A DNA stretch of 64,000 nt. Origin: Capsicum annuum (lineage: Eukaryota > Streptophyta > Magnoliopsida > Solanales > Solanaceae). Below are positions 36,190 through 48,530 of the stretch, one piece after another. Each line of letters opens with the position of its first letter. Position 1 is the stretch's first letter. Where the stretch lies: contig NC_061119.1 in the NCBI RefSeq assembly GCF_002878395.1, positions 21,057,588 to 21,121,587 of the forward strand. Direction: 5' to 3'. Made by a program: the position numbers and the translations under genes. The notes under the pieces are model-generated. The model did no database searches. It was not told where the DNA came from and saw only the letters and a list, made by a program, of their open reading frames with translations.

Positions 36190-36980
36190 CTAGGGTGATT
36201 TGACTTTCATCACATCCACTAAGAATAATGTTGAAAAGTGATTCGAATGAGGACTAACCCTTAATTTTGGAATAACTTCCCTATTAGTATTTTGACACCA
36301 AAATGGACTATAGTCTTCACTAGCATTGTACTTGATTTCTTCTTTTGACTTTAATGCCATTTCCTCATCCTTGGCATCTTCATTCAAGAATGGTTTGGTT
36401 GGTTGGGAAATCACCAAGGGTTGCTTAACATCAAGGTCATCATCTACATCAGAATTTTGCTCTTCATCCTCACACTCTTCGATTATTTTAAATAATTCCA
36501 CAGACAAGATATTATCTAAACATAATGTAGAAAAGTATTCTGGATGATTGACCTCGATATCTATTTCTTCTATCCTTTTTGTTCCCTCGCTAAATGCCTT
36601 AATGTCTTGATGTATGTCACATATGGTATCATTCTTTGTGTCTATACGTTTCAACATTAGTTGTAGTATAGCTTCAATGTCACTGTTTTTAGTGCTTCGT
36701 TCTTCTTTTTTTGACCATAAGACCTGTCATACTCATAAGAAGAACTAAAACTTGGGTTAGTGCAATAGGAGGAGGGGGCATTTGGGAAATCATTCCAATG
36801 TTCATCTTGACCACCATATAAAGAACAATTATACTCGCGATAGGATAGAGATGGTGCACATATCTCTCTTCGGAGAGCATATCTACAATCTTGCCTAAAG
36901 TGGGGTACATCACAATATGGACGTGGATCATCCATATAAGATGTCCAACCATCAAACTCACTTTCATTCCATGATACCAT
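36190..36980 (-). pseudogene. Element E protein of unknown function, internal region 1
   Basis: Two frames joined by a frameshift near 36690. The first (36980-36657) is rich in Tyr, Ser, Cys and Pro: GWTSYMDDPRPYCDVPHF, DCRYALRREICAPSLSYREY, SSSYEYDRSYG. The second (36657-36190) reads LKRIDTKNDTICDIHQDIK, a possible short coiled coil, then the acidic EECEDEEQNSDVDDDLDV and FWCQNTNREVIPKLRV. It ends early at a stop after DVMKVKSP, whereas the other copy reads on. No protease, RT or zinc knuckle is recognised. By position (first ORF after the primer site) it may be gag-like; that is an inference. Confidence 0.6.
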
Positions 36981-37110
36981 AGTAAGAAATAAACAAAAAT
37001 AAAGAAAATCTACCTAGCACAAAAAACAGACGAAATCATAAACAAATATCTACAAGTTTGAATTCAAGCAAGTAAGCTAAAATTCCAAACCAATTCAATA
37101 CGCAAAATTG

Positions 37111-37129
37111 TTCCCCACCAACGGTGTAA
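37111..37129 (-). other. Primer-binding site, Asp-tRNA type, element E copy 1
   Basis: The minus strand reads TTACACCGTTGGTGGGGAA, a mutated TGGCGCCGTTGCCGGGGA-type site, a few bases from the LTR2 end. Confidence 0.7.
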
Positions 37130-37134
37130 TTTTT

Positions 37135-38659
37135 TGATAACACTCAACTTACACTTCAATTTAGGGCAAGGTGATCATCGTCAATATATTTACCCAACTT
37201 TGGAGTCGGGGCTGAATCCACAGGGAACAATGTGAGTGGCCATTAAACTAGTTTGAACCTAAAGCTACAAGTCAAATTCAAACAACTGGCACCAAAAGAT
37301 AAATAGGGGTTTTGAGTTTAACAAGTAATTGTTGGTGACCTTGGTTTCAGTTTGTAATCAAGAGTTTATGAAATAACCAGGATTATGTTAACTAGGGCAT
37401 ACGATACATGGCAGGTACTAAAATTTACTCAAGGTTGCCACGGTAGATAAGTCAATAAGCTATCTTTATCGATGGTATTCTCAAATATCTCTCGACCCAT
37501 TCAAGCACCTAATTCCCTAATCTTCTCAAACTTAGGGAATCGCTTATCACTACAAAGATTTTACCTCAGGTTAATCAACCTTGGTATAACGCTGATTATT
37601 ACACAAAGCCTTTTCGAGTCCCCGTTGATAACTCACTTCCTACTATTTATGATTTCTTTCTCAAGCAAACCAAAGTAGGCACGCCTATTGTTTGCAACCA
37701 ACAAACATAAATTATAGTCTCAGAATTATCAGGAAATCCTAACACGTAATAAACCTTGAGTATTTAACACCTTATCATGACCTAAACCTACATCCCAAAA
37801 TCTAAGTTATGTAATTTAGCCACTCATGATGTAACGAACGAAACACATAATTGAATTTATAATTTAAAAGTTAAACTTACAAAGTTGAATAATAACTAGT
37901 GAATCGTAGATTAGATAACAAAGTAAATTCCAAAGTACTGATATTAATCTCTTCAAAGGATTTTCTTCTTTAGACAAGAAAATTAGAGAGAGAAAATATC
38001 AATGTATTGTCTCACAAAAAACTAAAGTGAGGCTCTCTCCCCTTCTATGGAAGAATAATATTAGAAAAACCTCCAACAGGTCTTTAAATATTCAACCTTA
38101 AATAAGGGAATAAAATTAAAATTTAAGATTTTCTTTGGGATGGGTGACAGCATTTTTTATGGCGCGTCATAAGTATGACGGCGTGTGCAGGATGCCGTCA
38201 AAGTCTTCATTGAATTACTATCTTCTGATTTTTCTGACGGAAAATCTGATAATGTGTCAAATATGTGATGGCCCGTGAATAATGTCATCACATTCTTCAC
38301 TATTACTCAGCATAATCTACCGCAGGATGACGACCACTTTGACAGCACGTCCCATGCTTGACGGCACTTCCAAAATGTCGTCACATTTCATCTTAATTCC
38401 TTAAGTTCTGTCTTATTTTGACTGCAACTTTGACAGGCTGTCATATGTCTGACGGTGCTTTAGAAATGGCGTCAACTTTAGTATAGCTCATTTGCACCAA
38501 ATTTCAGCTTATTTGTTCTTATTTTCTTTAGTTTCCTCCCCGATCACTTGTGTCTGCAATAAAAAAAATAATCAAAAAAAAACAACAAAAGTTGCCTAAG
38601 ACTTCACAATTATTTTGAGCTAAAAACCATTAAATGTGTTAGCTTTTGCTCACACATCA
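37135..38659 (-). repeat. Element E LTR2 (shared, central)
   Basis: TGATAACACTC to CACACATCA. It serves as 5' LTR of internal region 1 and 3' LTR of internal region 2. No CACAC duplication flanks it, as expected for an LTR shared within one multimer. Confidence 0.9.
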
Positions 38660-40184
38660 ACACCCTCAATTTAAAACTACTGCTTGTCCTCAAGAAACAA
38701 AAACACTAAGACAATACAAAGAACATTCGGTAGTCAACAACCATTTTAGCTCAGAACTCAGTTACCACCTCCAAGGTCAACCAATTTAAAATACTGTGTA
38801 TCTTATTGAAAAGCTGCAATGTAACACAAAGGATTCTAGCCATGGCATCAACTAAGTACCAACAATCACGCAAATATCAATATTACACTACCCAAACAAG
38901 TAAGTCACCTAGCAACATACTAGTGTGCCCTCACAATAAAGAATTTCCCCTTTTTCTCTCACAGTAGAAGTCAAAGTATAAACATGGGCATCATCACAAA
39001 AACACTCACTCTCAGAATGAAGTTCAAACTAATGTATGCCAAATACTATATGCTTGCGCTTATCTTCATTACCAAAGTGTCTAGACAGGTAAGCTAAGAT
39101 CACTATAGGGCTTTCTTAGGCCTGTTACGTAGGCTAAGGGCTGGTATGATATTTGATGGTATTTAGAGTGACTAACCTCCTTGGCACTACCTTAACTTGT
39201 GGGATCCACTTATTAACCTCCTTTTCGTTTCTTTTCTTTTTCTCTTTACCGCGCATTCAGAATGGGTGTAGTTTTTCGTTTTATTCAAATAAACTTCATT
39301 TCTTGCTCTTTTTCACCAACACGTAATTTTTTATTTCTTTTTCACATACCATTTTTCTTCTACTCTACCTATCTTGATAATCAATTTAAATCACGCTCCC
39401 CTAGAATAGCCACTTTCAACTTAGGCTATTTGTCTAAGTCAAGGTGCACAGTGTCCAAGGAGGACCAGGGCCAAAACAGGTTCATTATGATAAAAAAAAG
39501 GGAAGGTCATAGGTGTCATAGAAAGAAACTAGTCAATTCAAGGATCAAGGGATATCATGCATTACGTGAATGTCTTTTACGCTAATAGTGACTTAAATTC
39601 AAAAATGTCCTATGATCCGTTCCTAACCCCTACCTTTCAACTAAGGTAAGACGAACTAGGCAAGTTCTGGATTCGATAATACAAAGGGAACGCAGTGAAA
39701 TCTCACACACACATGGCACACCGGTACATCACAAGCCATTACTTATTCACTTCATGAAATTGTTAGTAGTGATTATCGTGTCACTAGTACTAATGCCACA
39801 ACAAGATGCATAGTGGTCACATATGAATGCATGTCACACAGTTATAAAATATATCATTAGAGAAGTGTTCAAAAAATTAACAAAAATATGCAAACTGCCC
39901 CAGATACTTATTTTCTCCTAGTTAAACAAAACACATCCCAAAACAAAACATGATACGCCTAAATATTTCGCCTCAACCAGGAACACGACTCTAGAGAAAA
40001 GAGACACGAAAATAAAAAACCCAGGAGGACATCAACACCCACAAGTATCCCCACCCTCAACCTAAAATCATGAAAAGTCCCCAATGGGTCAAGACAAAAC
40101 AAGAGAGTCAGAAATATACCTATGGCACCATGGGTGCAAAAATCTGATGTCAATCACATAATATTAATACAATAAACAAAATAA
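38660..40184 (-). other. Element E internal region 2, 3' noncoding part
   Basis: Aligned with 34487-35850. It contains the two extra pyrimidine-rich stretches mentioned for region 1. Frame 39262-39585 falls in that stretch and has no domain. Confidence 0.7.
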
Positions 40185-40240
40185 CTTGGGTTTTCTCCCA
40201 AGAAGTGCCTCGTTTAACGTCGCGGTATGAATCAGATATC
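40185..40240 (-). other. Conserved hairpin block in element E, copy 2
   Basis: The minus strand reads ACCGCGACGTTAAACGAGGC, ACTT, then CTTGGGAGAAAACCCAAG. The arms CTTGGG and CCCAAG still pair although the loop has changed. Confidence 0.7.
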
Positions 40241-40438
40241 TTGACTACTCAGACTTCGTCAATATACCTTGTTGATAATTATTTATGTCTCCACATGGAG
40301 GAAAGGTCTATCACGCCACTTCGAAGACTTAAACTGCTTGCCCAATTTTGTATCAAACTATCATGTGGGCTCAATTGGCAATGGTGAGAATCTTAAATAG
40401 CCACTAAATGGGCATTGATATTTAAGCTCCTTGGCCTT

Positions 40439-41310
40439 CTATATAGGGGTTGTATTATGCCCTTTTGGAAGGATAAACTCCAAAATGTAATAATCTTCCT
40501 CCTCATTTTCAAAATTCATCATTTGCTTGGGTGATTTGACTTTCATCACATCCATTAAGAATAATGCTGAAAAGTGATTCAAACGAAGACTAACCCTCAA
40601 TTTTGGAATAACTTCCCTATTAGTATTTTTACACCAAAATGGACTAGAGTCTTCATGAGGATTGTTCTTGATTTCTTCTTTTGACTTTAATGCCATTTCC
40701 TCATCCTTGGCATCTTTATTCAAGAATGGTTTGGTTGGTTGGGAAATGACCGAGGGTTGCTCAACATCAAGGTCATCATCAACATCAGATTTTTTCTCTT
40801 CATCCTCACACTCTTCGATTATTTTAAATAATTCCACAAACAAGATATCATCTAAGCATAATGTAGAAAAGTATTTTGTATGATTGACCTCGATATCCAT
40901 CTCTTCTATCCTTCCTCATCCCTGGTTAGATGCCCTAATGTCTTGACGTATGTCACATATGGTATCATTCTTTGTGTCTATATAATCCAATATTAGTTGA
41001 AGCATAGTTTAAATGTCACTCTTTCTAGTGCTTCATTCTTCTTTTTTTTTTTTTACCATAAGACATGTCATACTCATAAGAAGAACTAAAACTTAGGTTA
41101 GCACAATAGGGGGAGGGGGCATTTGGTAAATCACTCCAATGTCCATCTTGACCACTATATAAAGAACAATTATACTCCCGGTAGGATGGAGATGGTGCAT
41201 ACATCTCTCTCCTGGGAGCATATCTACAATCTTGCAAAAAGTGGGGTCCATCACAATATGGACATGGATCATCCAGATAAGATTTCCAACCATCAAACTC
41301 ATATTCATTT
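40439..41310 (-). pseudogene. Element E protein of unknown function, internal region 2
   Basis: The counterpart of 36190-36980. The N-terminal part (41025-41310) is frameshifted near a long T run (about 41041-41054) and has lost its ATG (CATGAAATG context at 41308). The C-terminal frame 40439-40900 is longer than in copy 1, reading past DVMKVKSP into KQMMNFENEEEDYYILEFIL and LPKGHNTTPI. Identical domain order: acidic EECEDEEKKSDVDDDLDV, then FWCKNTNREVIPKLRV. This copy shows the probable true C-terminus of the protein. Function unknown. Confidence 0.6.
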
Positions 41311-41451
41311 CATGATGCCATAGTAAGAAATGAACAAAAATAAAAAAAAACTACCTAACACAAAAAACAGAGGAAATCACAAACAAATATTTACAAGTTT
41401 GAATTCAAGCAAGTAAGCTAAAATTCCAAACCAACTCAATACGCCAAATTG

Positions 41452-41468
41452 TTCCCCGGCAATGGCAC
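41452..41468 (-). other. Primer-binding site, Asp-tRNA type, element E copy 2
   Basis: The minus strand reads GTGCCATTGCCGGGGAA, closer to the canonical site than copy 1, immediately before the A/T run and LTR3. Confidence 0.75.
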
Positions 41469-41476
41469 TATTTTTT

Positions 41477-43005
41477 TGATAACGCTCAACTTACTCCTTA
41501 ATTTAGTGCAAGAAGATCATCATCAATATATTTACCCAACTTTGGAGTCAGGCTTAATCCACACGGAATAATGTGAGTGACAATTAAACTAGTTTGAACC
41601 TAAAGCTACAAGTCAAATTCAAACAACTGGTACGAAAAGATAAATGGGGGTTTTGAGTTTAGCAAGTAATTGTTGGTCACCTTGGTTTCAGTTTGTAAAT
41701 AAGAGTTTATGAAATAACCAGGATTATGTTCACTAGGGCATTCGATACATGACAAAAACTAAAATTTACTCAAGGTTCTCATGGTAGTTAGGATAAAAAG
41801 CTATCTTTATCGATGGTATGCTCAAATGTCTCTCGACCTACTCAAGCGCCTAATTCCCTAATCCTCTCGAACTTAGCGAATCGCTTATCGCTACACAGAT
41901 TTTACCTCAAGTTAATCAACCTTGGTACAATGCTGATTACTAAATGAAGCCTTTTCGAGTCCCTGTTGATAACTCACTTCTTACTATTTATGATTTCTTT
42001 CCCAGGCAAACCAAAGTAGGCACGCCTATTATTTACATCCAACAGACATAAATTATAGTCTCAGAATTATCATAAAATCCTAACACCTATTAAACCTTTA
42101 GTATTTAACACCTTATAATGACCTAAACCTACATCCCATAATCCAGGTTAATGGAATTTAGCCACTCATGATGTAATAAACGAAACACATAATTGAATTC
42201 ATGATTTATAAGATAAACTTATAGATTTGAGTAATAACAAGTGAATCGCAGATTAGATCACAAAGGAAATTCCAAAGTACTAATATTAATCTCTTCAAAG
42301 GATTTTCTTCTTCAAGACAAGAAAATTAGATAGAGAAAATATCAATGTGTTGTCTCACAAAAAACTCAAGTGCGGCTCTCTCCCCTTCTATAGAATAATA
42401 ATATTAGAAAACCCTCCCATAGGTCTTTAAATATTCAACCCTAAATAAGGAAATAAAATTAAAATTAAAGATTTTCTTCGGGATGGGTGACGACATTCTT
42501 GATGGCGCGTCATATGTATTACAGTGTGTGCAGGATGCCGTCAAAGTCTTTAGTAAATTACTATCTTCTGATTTTTCTGATGGAAAATCTAATGATGTGT
42601 CAAATATGTAACGACCCATGAATAATGTCGTCACATCCTTCACTATTCATCAGCATAATCTAACTCAGGATGACAGCCAGTTTGATAGCCCGGTCCCATG
42701 CTTGACGACGCTTCTAAAATGTCATCACATTTCATCTCAATTCCTCAGGTTTTATCTAATTTTGACTGCAACTTTGATAGCCTATCATATGTCTGACGGC
42801 GCTTCAGAAATGGCGTCAACTTCAGTATAGCTCATTTGCACCCAATTTCAGCTGATTTGTTATTATTTTCTTTAGTTTCCTTCCTGATCACTTGTGTCTG
42901 CATTAAAAAAAATAAAACAATAAAAAAACAATAGTAGTTGACTAAGACTTTGCAATTATTTTGAGCCAAAAATCATTAAATATGTTAGCTTTTGCTCACA
43001 CATCA
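41477..43005 (-). repeat. Element E LTR3 (5'-most in element sense)
   Basis: TGATAACGCTC to CACACATCA, followed by the right CACAC duplication. Same length as LTR1. Confidence 0.9.
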
Positions 43006-43088
43006 CACACCCATGTACCAAACTCTACTTGATGCGGCTTTAAGACTTCCTAGGACTCTATTGAACATTAGCATCTGATACCAAGTTT
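43006..43088 (-). other. Copy D 5' leader, distal part, with Met-tRNA primer site
   Basis: Resumes D after element E at CACAC. GATACCAA at 43077-43084 is the complement of the TTGGTATC primer site, four bases from LTRa. Confidence 0.85.
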
Positions 43089-45647
43089 GTAATGCTCTGA
43101 ATCTTGTACTTGAAATGCTACAGCGTGCTCATGACCCGGAAGGACCACAATCTAACCCATGACTGATATATACATAATAAGAAAATATGAACTGAATGGC
43201 CATAAGGTTCAAAACTATGACATAGTATCTGATAAAATATAATATCTAGCTGGGGCATGGAATACCCAAAACAAAATTGAAATAAATTATCTCAACATAC
43301 TATAATCTAAAAAGCCTCTAAAACATGACTGTCTGCAAAAGGAGTTGATAGGACATGTCCCCAACTAACTCCAACTATTAGATTAATTAATGACAGAAAT
43401 TAGTAATGATCATGTCCTTGAAAGATGAGGACTCACTTCTAACTCTGACTATTGAAACTGGAATGCTACTGGTGCTCTGGAGCTTGTGTCTCTAAACGTA
43501 TGGTATAAAAGATCATAGCGCGAATACGTCAGAACTTTGAATGTACTGGTATGCATATGAGGTAGGCTAAATGCATGGGGTTCATATGCATGAACAATAC
43601 TGACTAACTAGCTAATATGAGCGTGAGAATACATGCATACATATATAGTAACTAAAAAAAATCATGATAATGTTAGTTTACTGATAACTAACATGACTAA
43701 TGAATGAGTTCTGATAACTAATATAATTGATAACATAAGTGATTGTATCTGACAATCCTTCATCTGATGGAACAAGCTCAGTCCCATACTGTATCTGAGT
43801 TGACTGTATCTGATAGTCCTAAGTTCTGCAGAACTATCTGAGTTCGATTACTAAGACTGATTGGCTGTATTTGACAGCCCTAGTTCTTTAACATGAAACT
43901 ATTGGAAGTAATTATCTAACCGACATTCCCCAAATAATTCATTATAGCTAAATTAGAGTCCAATCTATTCCCTGATTAGAAGGTTGTAAATATCGCGCCA
44001 CTGGTAAGGACAACTTGTGAGTGACCCTCAACTAGCAGGTTACCCTAATGAGAATGGGGGGAACCTTCAACTAGCAGGTTAAACCTCCTCATCTACCCTC
44101 AACTAGCAGGTATGATGTTTCAATCTATGTTGGTTATGTTATTTTGGAATACAAGGATTGCTCATACAAATCACACCCTATACTGGAAGGCGAGTTCCCA
44201 TCCTTATGTTCACTCGATGCTAATTTCAACTCCCATCTGAATTGACACTGAACATGGGTTACTGAGCTGAACTGGACTGAGTTAACTGAATTCGTTAACT
44301 GAAAGAATATTACTGAGATTACTGAGTTTTCCTGAGTTATGAGATAGACTGAATTCTACTGAACATGGCTTGACTGAGAGTATCTTGAACACATGACATT
44401 GGTTCTAGGCATACAACCAAATTGTTCGGTATAAGTACCCCTAGGACTCAACAAAAGAAAACTGACAAAGCCTGACTTTTGTGAATACATGACCAACATC
44501 AACAATCCATAATATAATAAATTAGGGATTTCACGAAGTACATGGTTATCATACTATCTAACATGGACGGGAATGCTTATAATCATATCATAATCTCATG
44601 TTCTAATATTATGGGCATTCCAACAACATACAAATTTCACAATTATAGCATGAAAACCATATAAACATAAGAGGATGACAAGCATATCACATTTAGTTTA
44701 TGTTTTGGGCTATAAGGCATGATTTTTATTCTTCCAAACATTTTTTCAAACACCTTGAATGCACAATTTATGGAATAGGTTAAATTATCAAATTACACAT
44801 CATAAGAAACTAAATTCATGGATTATATCTTGAATGTTAACATAATATAATGAAAAACACACAAATATTCCAACTTTAAAATCAATCAACATCAACAACA
44901 TGATTACAAATAACCCACAACATAAATACCATGATTTACCGATAAAACAAGGTTCTTGAGATTCATGGATGAAAAGAATGCATGAATGATAACTGTGCAT
45001 ACCTTGGTTCGTAAATACCCGAAGATTGATGGAGGACATTATTGACTTTGAATCTTCTATAAAAAGCCCTAGGTTGTTTCTTAAGAGGTTTGTTGAGAGA
45101 AGAGAGTATATTTAGGGTTCCCAATAGCTTAATCTTATGTTAAAGAGTTTAAATTGGGGTGGCAAATTGACCCTTTTAACCCTGGATGCGTCTTGTAATT
45201 TCAGTAAAATTTTCTCAAACTGAACCCCTGGCGGACGCGACGCTATCGAGTCGGGTCACTGGAATTTGACAATTGGGAAATTGAGGGTTGGCGCAATGCG
45301 AAGCCAACGTGTTGCCACTTCCTTTGCGACAAGAAATTTTTGCGCGACGTGGGGGAAATCTCACTGAGACACTGGAAAAGGACAATTTCCATTTTAGCTT
45401 GTGGCGCGGTACGTCACTGAACAATATGGCACTATTTTACGATGGAAACTTGAAATAGTCATAAATTCTTACTCAGTTATCGGATTTAAATGAATCTTAT
45501 ATTGATGGAAATCTTATTGAATTTCCGACATGAAACATAGTGAAAATCTTAAAAATACAACTTGTACAAAAGTGTATTTATCTTTAAAATAAAGATTCTA
45601 ACCTTTTTGGGATAATTTCAAGATAGGAAAATGTACGGGGCATTACA
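43089..45647 (-). repeat. LTRa, shared by copies D and F
   Basis: Ends TGTAATGC and GCATTACA. On its left are D's primer site and leader; on its right are F's polypurine tract (AAGGGTGAGATAT on the minus strand) and 3' end. It therefore serves as D's 5' LTR and F's 3' LTR. It contains short internal repeats at 43742-43880 (GACTGTATCTGACAGTCC-like, three copies, about 60-base period) and 44023-44112 (CCCTCAACTAGCAGGT, three copies). Confidence 0.9.
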
Positions 45648-46260
45648 ATATCTCACCCTTGAGAAAATTCATCCTCGAATGAGACTGAGAGTAAGGGGAG
45701 AAGATAACTGACATACATACTGAACATGATATCTTGACTGACATGACTGATAACTGAATATATCAAACTGAACATGCATATGTAACTGATTGATGAATGC
45801 ATGACTGAGTGTTCTGAGGAACTAAGTTTCTCGCAATGAGAATGCATGTCTGATGCATAATTATATAACTAAACTGATACATGAATGCATGACTCAATAT
45901 GCAATGGTAGTTGATACCAAGTTTGTGATAAACACTGAACATGAAATGGGGTAAGCTTAAGGAGAATTGTTACCTTAAGCTTGATCTGAGTTGGCGGAGA
46001 AGAGGTGAGGATTTTTGGTATGCATGTCTAGTTCTTTTTCCTAAGTACCTCCCTCGATAGACTGATTTCACCCAAGAACTATAACTAGAGGGACTTTTTT
46101 TTCCTCGGTCTATGAGTCTGATAATCTAGGATTTTGACTGGAATCTCCTCATAAGAGAGACTGTTCTGAACATCAATTCTCTAAATAAGGACTACAACTT
46201 CTGGGCCACCTATTCAGTTCTTGAGCAAAGATACATGGAAGAATGGATGAAATAAAGCTA
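45648..46260 (-). other. Copy F 3' untranslated region and integrase tail
   Basis: Starts with the polypurine tract beside LTRa. The part up to about 46000 is noncoding (many ACTGA-type words). From about 46060 a degraded polyprotein end reads toward the integrase. Matches 54113-54700 of G. Confidence 0.75.
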
Positions 46261-46962
46261 AAGCTCAATGAAACTTGAGCTCATAAGCTACTTTGCCAAA
46301 GCGACGATGAATTTTGAAGAGACCGACATATCGAGGACTAAGCTTTACCTTCTTGCCCAACCTCTTCACTCCCTTCATGGGCGAGATCTTGAGGTACACA
46401 TAGTCACCAATCTCAAACTCAAGATCTTTTTTATACATGTCTTCATAAGACTTCTATCGGATATGAAAAGCCCGGAGTCTTTCTCTAATCAACTGGACTT
46501 TTTCTAAGGCATCGAATAATAAGTCAGGCCTTATAACTCAGGCCTCAATAACTTTGAACCAACCGACTGGAGATCTGAACCTTCTACAACTGAAAGCTTC
46601 AAATGGAGCCATCTGAATACTCGAATAATAGTTATTATTGTATGCAAACTCAATCAAAGGCAAGTGGTCATCCCAACTTCCCTTGAAATCAATTACACAT
46701 GCCCTTAGCATATCTTCTAGGCTCTAAATGGTTCTTTCTGAGGATGGAAGGTTGTACTGCGATGAACATGGGTACCAAGACACTTTTTGAATGCTTTCCA
46801 GAAGTGAGAGGTGAACTGGGTACCTCTGTCTGAGATAATGGATAACGAAACACCGTGCAATCTGACCAACTCTCTGATATAGAGTTTGGTGTAATCCTTG
46901 GCTGAATAAGAGTTATGGATAGGAAGGAAAAGACATAATTTAGTCGTCCTGACAATGAAGGA
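46261..46962 (-). pseudogene. Copy F integrase core and C-terminus
   Basis: The minus strand reads TTKLCLFLPIHNSYSAKDYT, KLYIRELVRLHGVSLSIISD, RGTQFTSHFWKAFKKCLG with the second catalytic Asp, then HPQKEPFRA, where a short deletion removes the region before the catalytic Glu. The rest (46261-46680) is a frameshifted C-terminal domain that on the minus strand still reads a degraded GKKVKLSPRYVGLFKIH-type motif. The N-terminal side is cut at about 46962, where the sequence jumps into a leftover of the zinc-binding region. Confidence 0.8.
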
Positions 46963-47917
46963 TACCATCTCCCCCTTGGAAGAAAACATCCACATTCTAA
47001 TCCTTGAATAACTCTTTCAACTTAACAAAGCTGGGATCTCTAATTTGATTTTATTTCACAACATAATCTAGAGATAATTCTGAACTACCGTGAACCCATA
47101 TATCACCTTTTTCTATATCGAACAAGCGAACACATAGTTTGGCAAGATGATGGACTTCCTGGGCTAGCTTTTTCTTACAATCCTCAACATGAGCAATACT
47201 TCCCATTGACAGTCTACTAAGAGCATTGGCCACTACATTAGCCTTGCCCATATGATAAAGAACACTCATGTCATAATATTTCAAGAGTTCTAACCATCTT
47301 CTCTGACGAAGATTTAGATCTTTTTATGAAAAGACCTACTGAAGACTCTTATGATCTGTGAACACAACTACATGAACACCGTATAGATAATGCCTACAAA
47401 TCTTCAAGGCAAATACTATGGCTGCTAACTCAAGATCATGAGTAGGATAATTCTTCTCATGAGGTTTAAGTTGTCTGGAGGCGTAGGCTATGACCTTACC
47501 ATGTTGCATGAGGACACAACCCAAACCTACTTTGGATACATCACAATACACTACAAAACCATCTGAACTATCTCGAAGTGCTAGGATTACAGATGAGGTG
47601 AGTCGAATCTTCATCTCTTGAAAACTCTTCTCTCAAGGATCTGACCACCAAAATTTGACTTTCTTGTGAGTTAACCTGGACGTAGGTGATGCAATAGCAT
47701 AAAATCTTTCAAGAAACTATCTGTAATAGTTAGGAAACCCCAAGAAACTCATGATGATTGATGGAGAGACAGGTCTTGGCCAGTTTTGTACCGCTTCGGT
47801 CTCTTGAGGATCCATTCTAATGCCATCACCAAAAATATTATGAATAAGGAATGGTACTGACCTTAGCCAAAATTCGCACTTACTAAATTTGGCAAACAAC
47901 TGGTGGTATTGACAGGA
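46963..47917 (-). pseudogene. Copy F duplicated RT-RNase H segment
   Basis: A second copy of the end of RT, RNase H and the start of integrase. RT end: FAKFSKCEFWLRSVPFLIHN, GIRMDPQETEAVQNW (47720-47917). RNase [59 protein letters not shown] (47336-47614), then KYYDMSVLYHMGKANVVANA (about 47284). At 47917/47918 the sequence switches from RT straight into integrase, so pol is partly repeated within F. Confidence 0.85.
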
Positions 47918-48530
47918 AGGAAATGAGTTGATTTGGTCATCATATCTACAATGACGCAAAATTAATCATGTTGATTCCGAGTTCAAGGAAAACCCATCAC
48001 AATGTCCATGTTCACGTCTTCCCACTACCATGTAGGAATAATAAACTCCTACTTAGGACGACTAGGCTTCAGATGCTCTATCTTAACTTGCTAATATGTA
48101 AAAAACTTAGCCACAAACTCTACAATATCTCTCTTCATCCTACTTCACCAATAGATCTCCTGCAAGTTGCAGTACATTTTTGTAGCCCCTATATGAATAG
48201 AGTAGTGCACACCATACGCTTCTGCAAGAATTAGCTTTCTCAAGTCATCTACAAATGGAACACACAGACACGACCCTGGCAACGAAGGACACCATCTCTC
48301 CCTTAGAAGTAAACCTCTACTTTCTAAACCTTGAATAACTCTTTAAACTTAACAAAGTTGGGATCTCAATCTTGCTTTTCTTTCACCTCAAGAACTAGAG
48401 ATAATTCTGAACTACCCTGAACCCATATATCACCTTTTTCTGTATCGACTAAGCGAACAACTAGTATAGAAATCTAATGGAATTCTTGGGTTAGCTTTTT
48501 CTTACAGTCCTCAACATGACAAAAAATTCC
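47918..48530 (-). pseudogene. Copy F integrase N-terminal region (first copy)
   Basis: Minus strand: zinc-binding region and the start of the core, with KPSRPK- and WQWEDVNMDIVMGFP-like stretches (about 47980-48080) holding the first catalytic Asp, ending TKSTHFLPV at 47918. Frames are broken. It is followed in the element sense by the duplicated RT segment instead of the rest of integrase. Confidence 0.75.

Larger units (their letters stand above)
32958..43005 (-). mobile_element. Element E: three-LTR multimer of a non-autonomous element
   Basis: Three LTRs of 1529, 1525 and 1529 bases alternate with two internal regions of 2648 and 2817 bases. The whole starts TGATAAC, ends CACATCA, and is flanked by one CACAC duplication (32953-32957 and 43006-43010). 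Primer sites lie left of LTR2 and LTR3, so the element reads on the minus strand. The internal regions encode a small protein of unknown type and no RT or integrase. The copies are clearly diverged, so the multimer is not recent. Confidence 0.9.

Noticed and set aside
36326..36547. Plus-strand Ser-rich frame in element E (also 40662-40883)
   Set aside because: It mirrors the acidic minus-strand protein (GAx codons read as Ser on the other strand).
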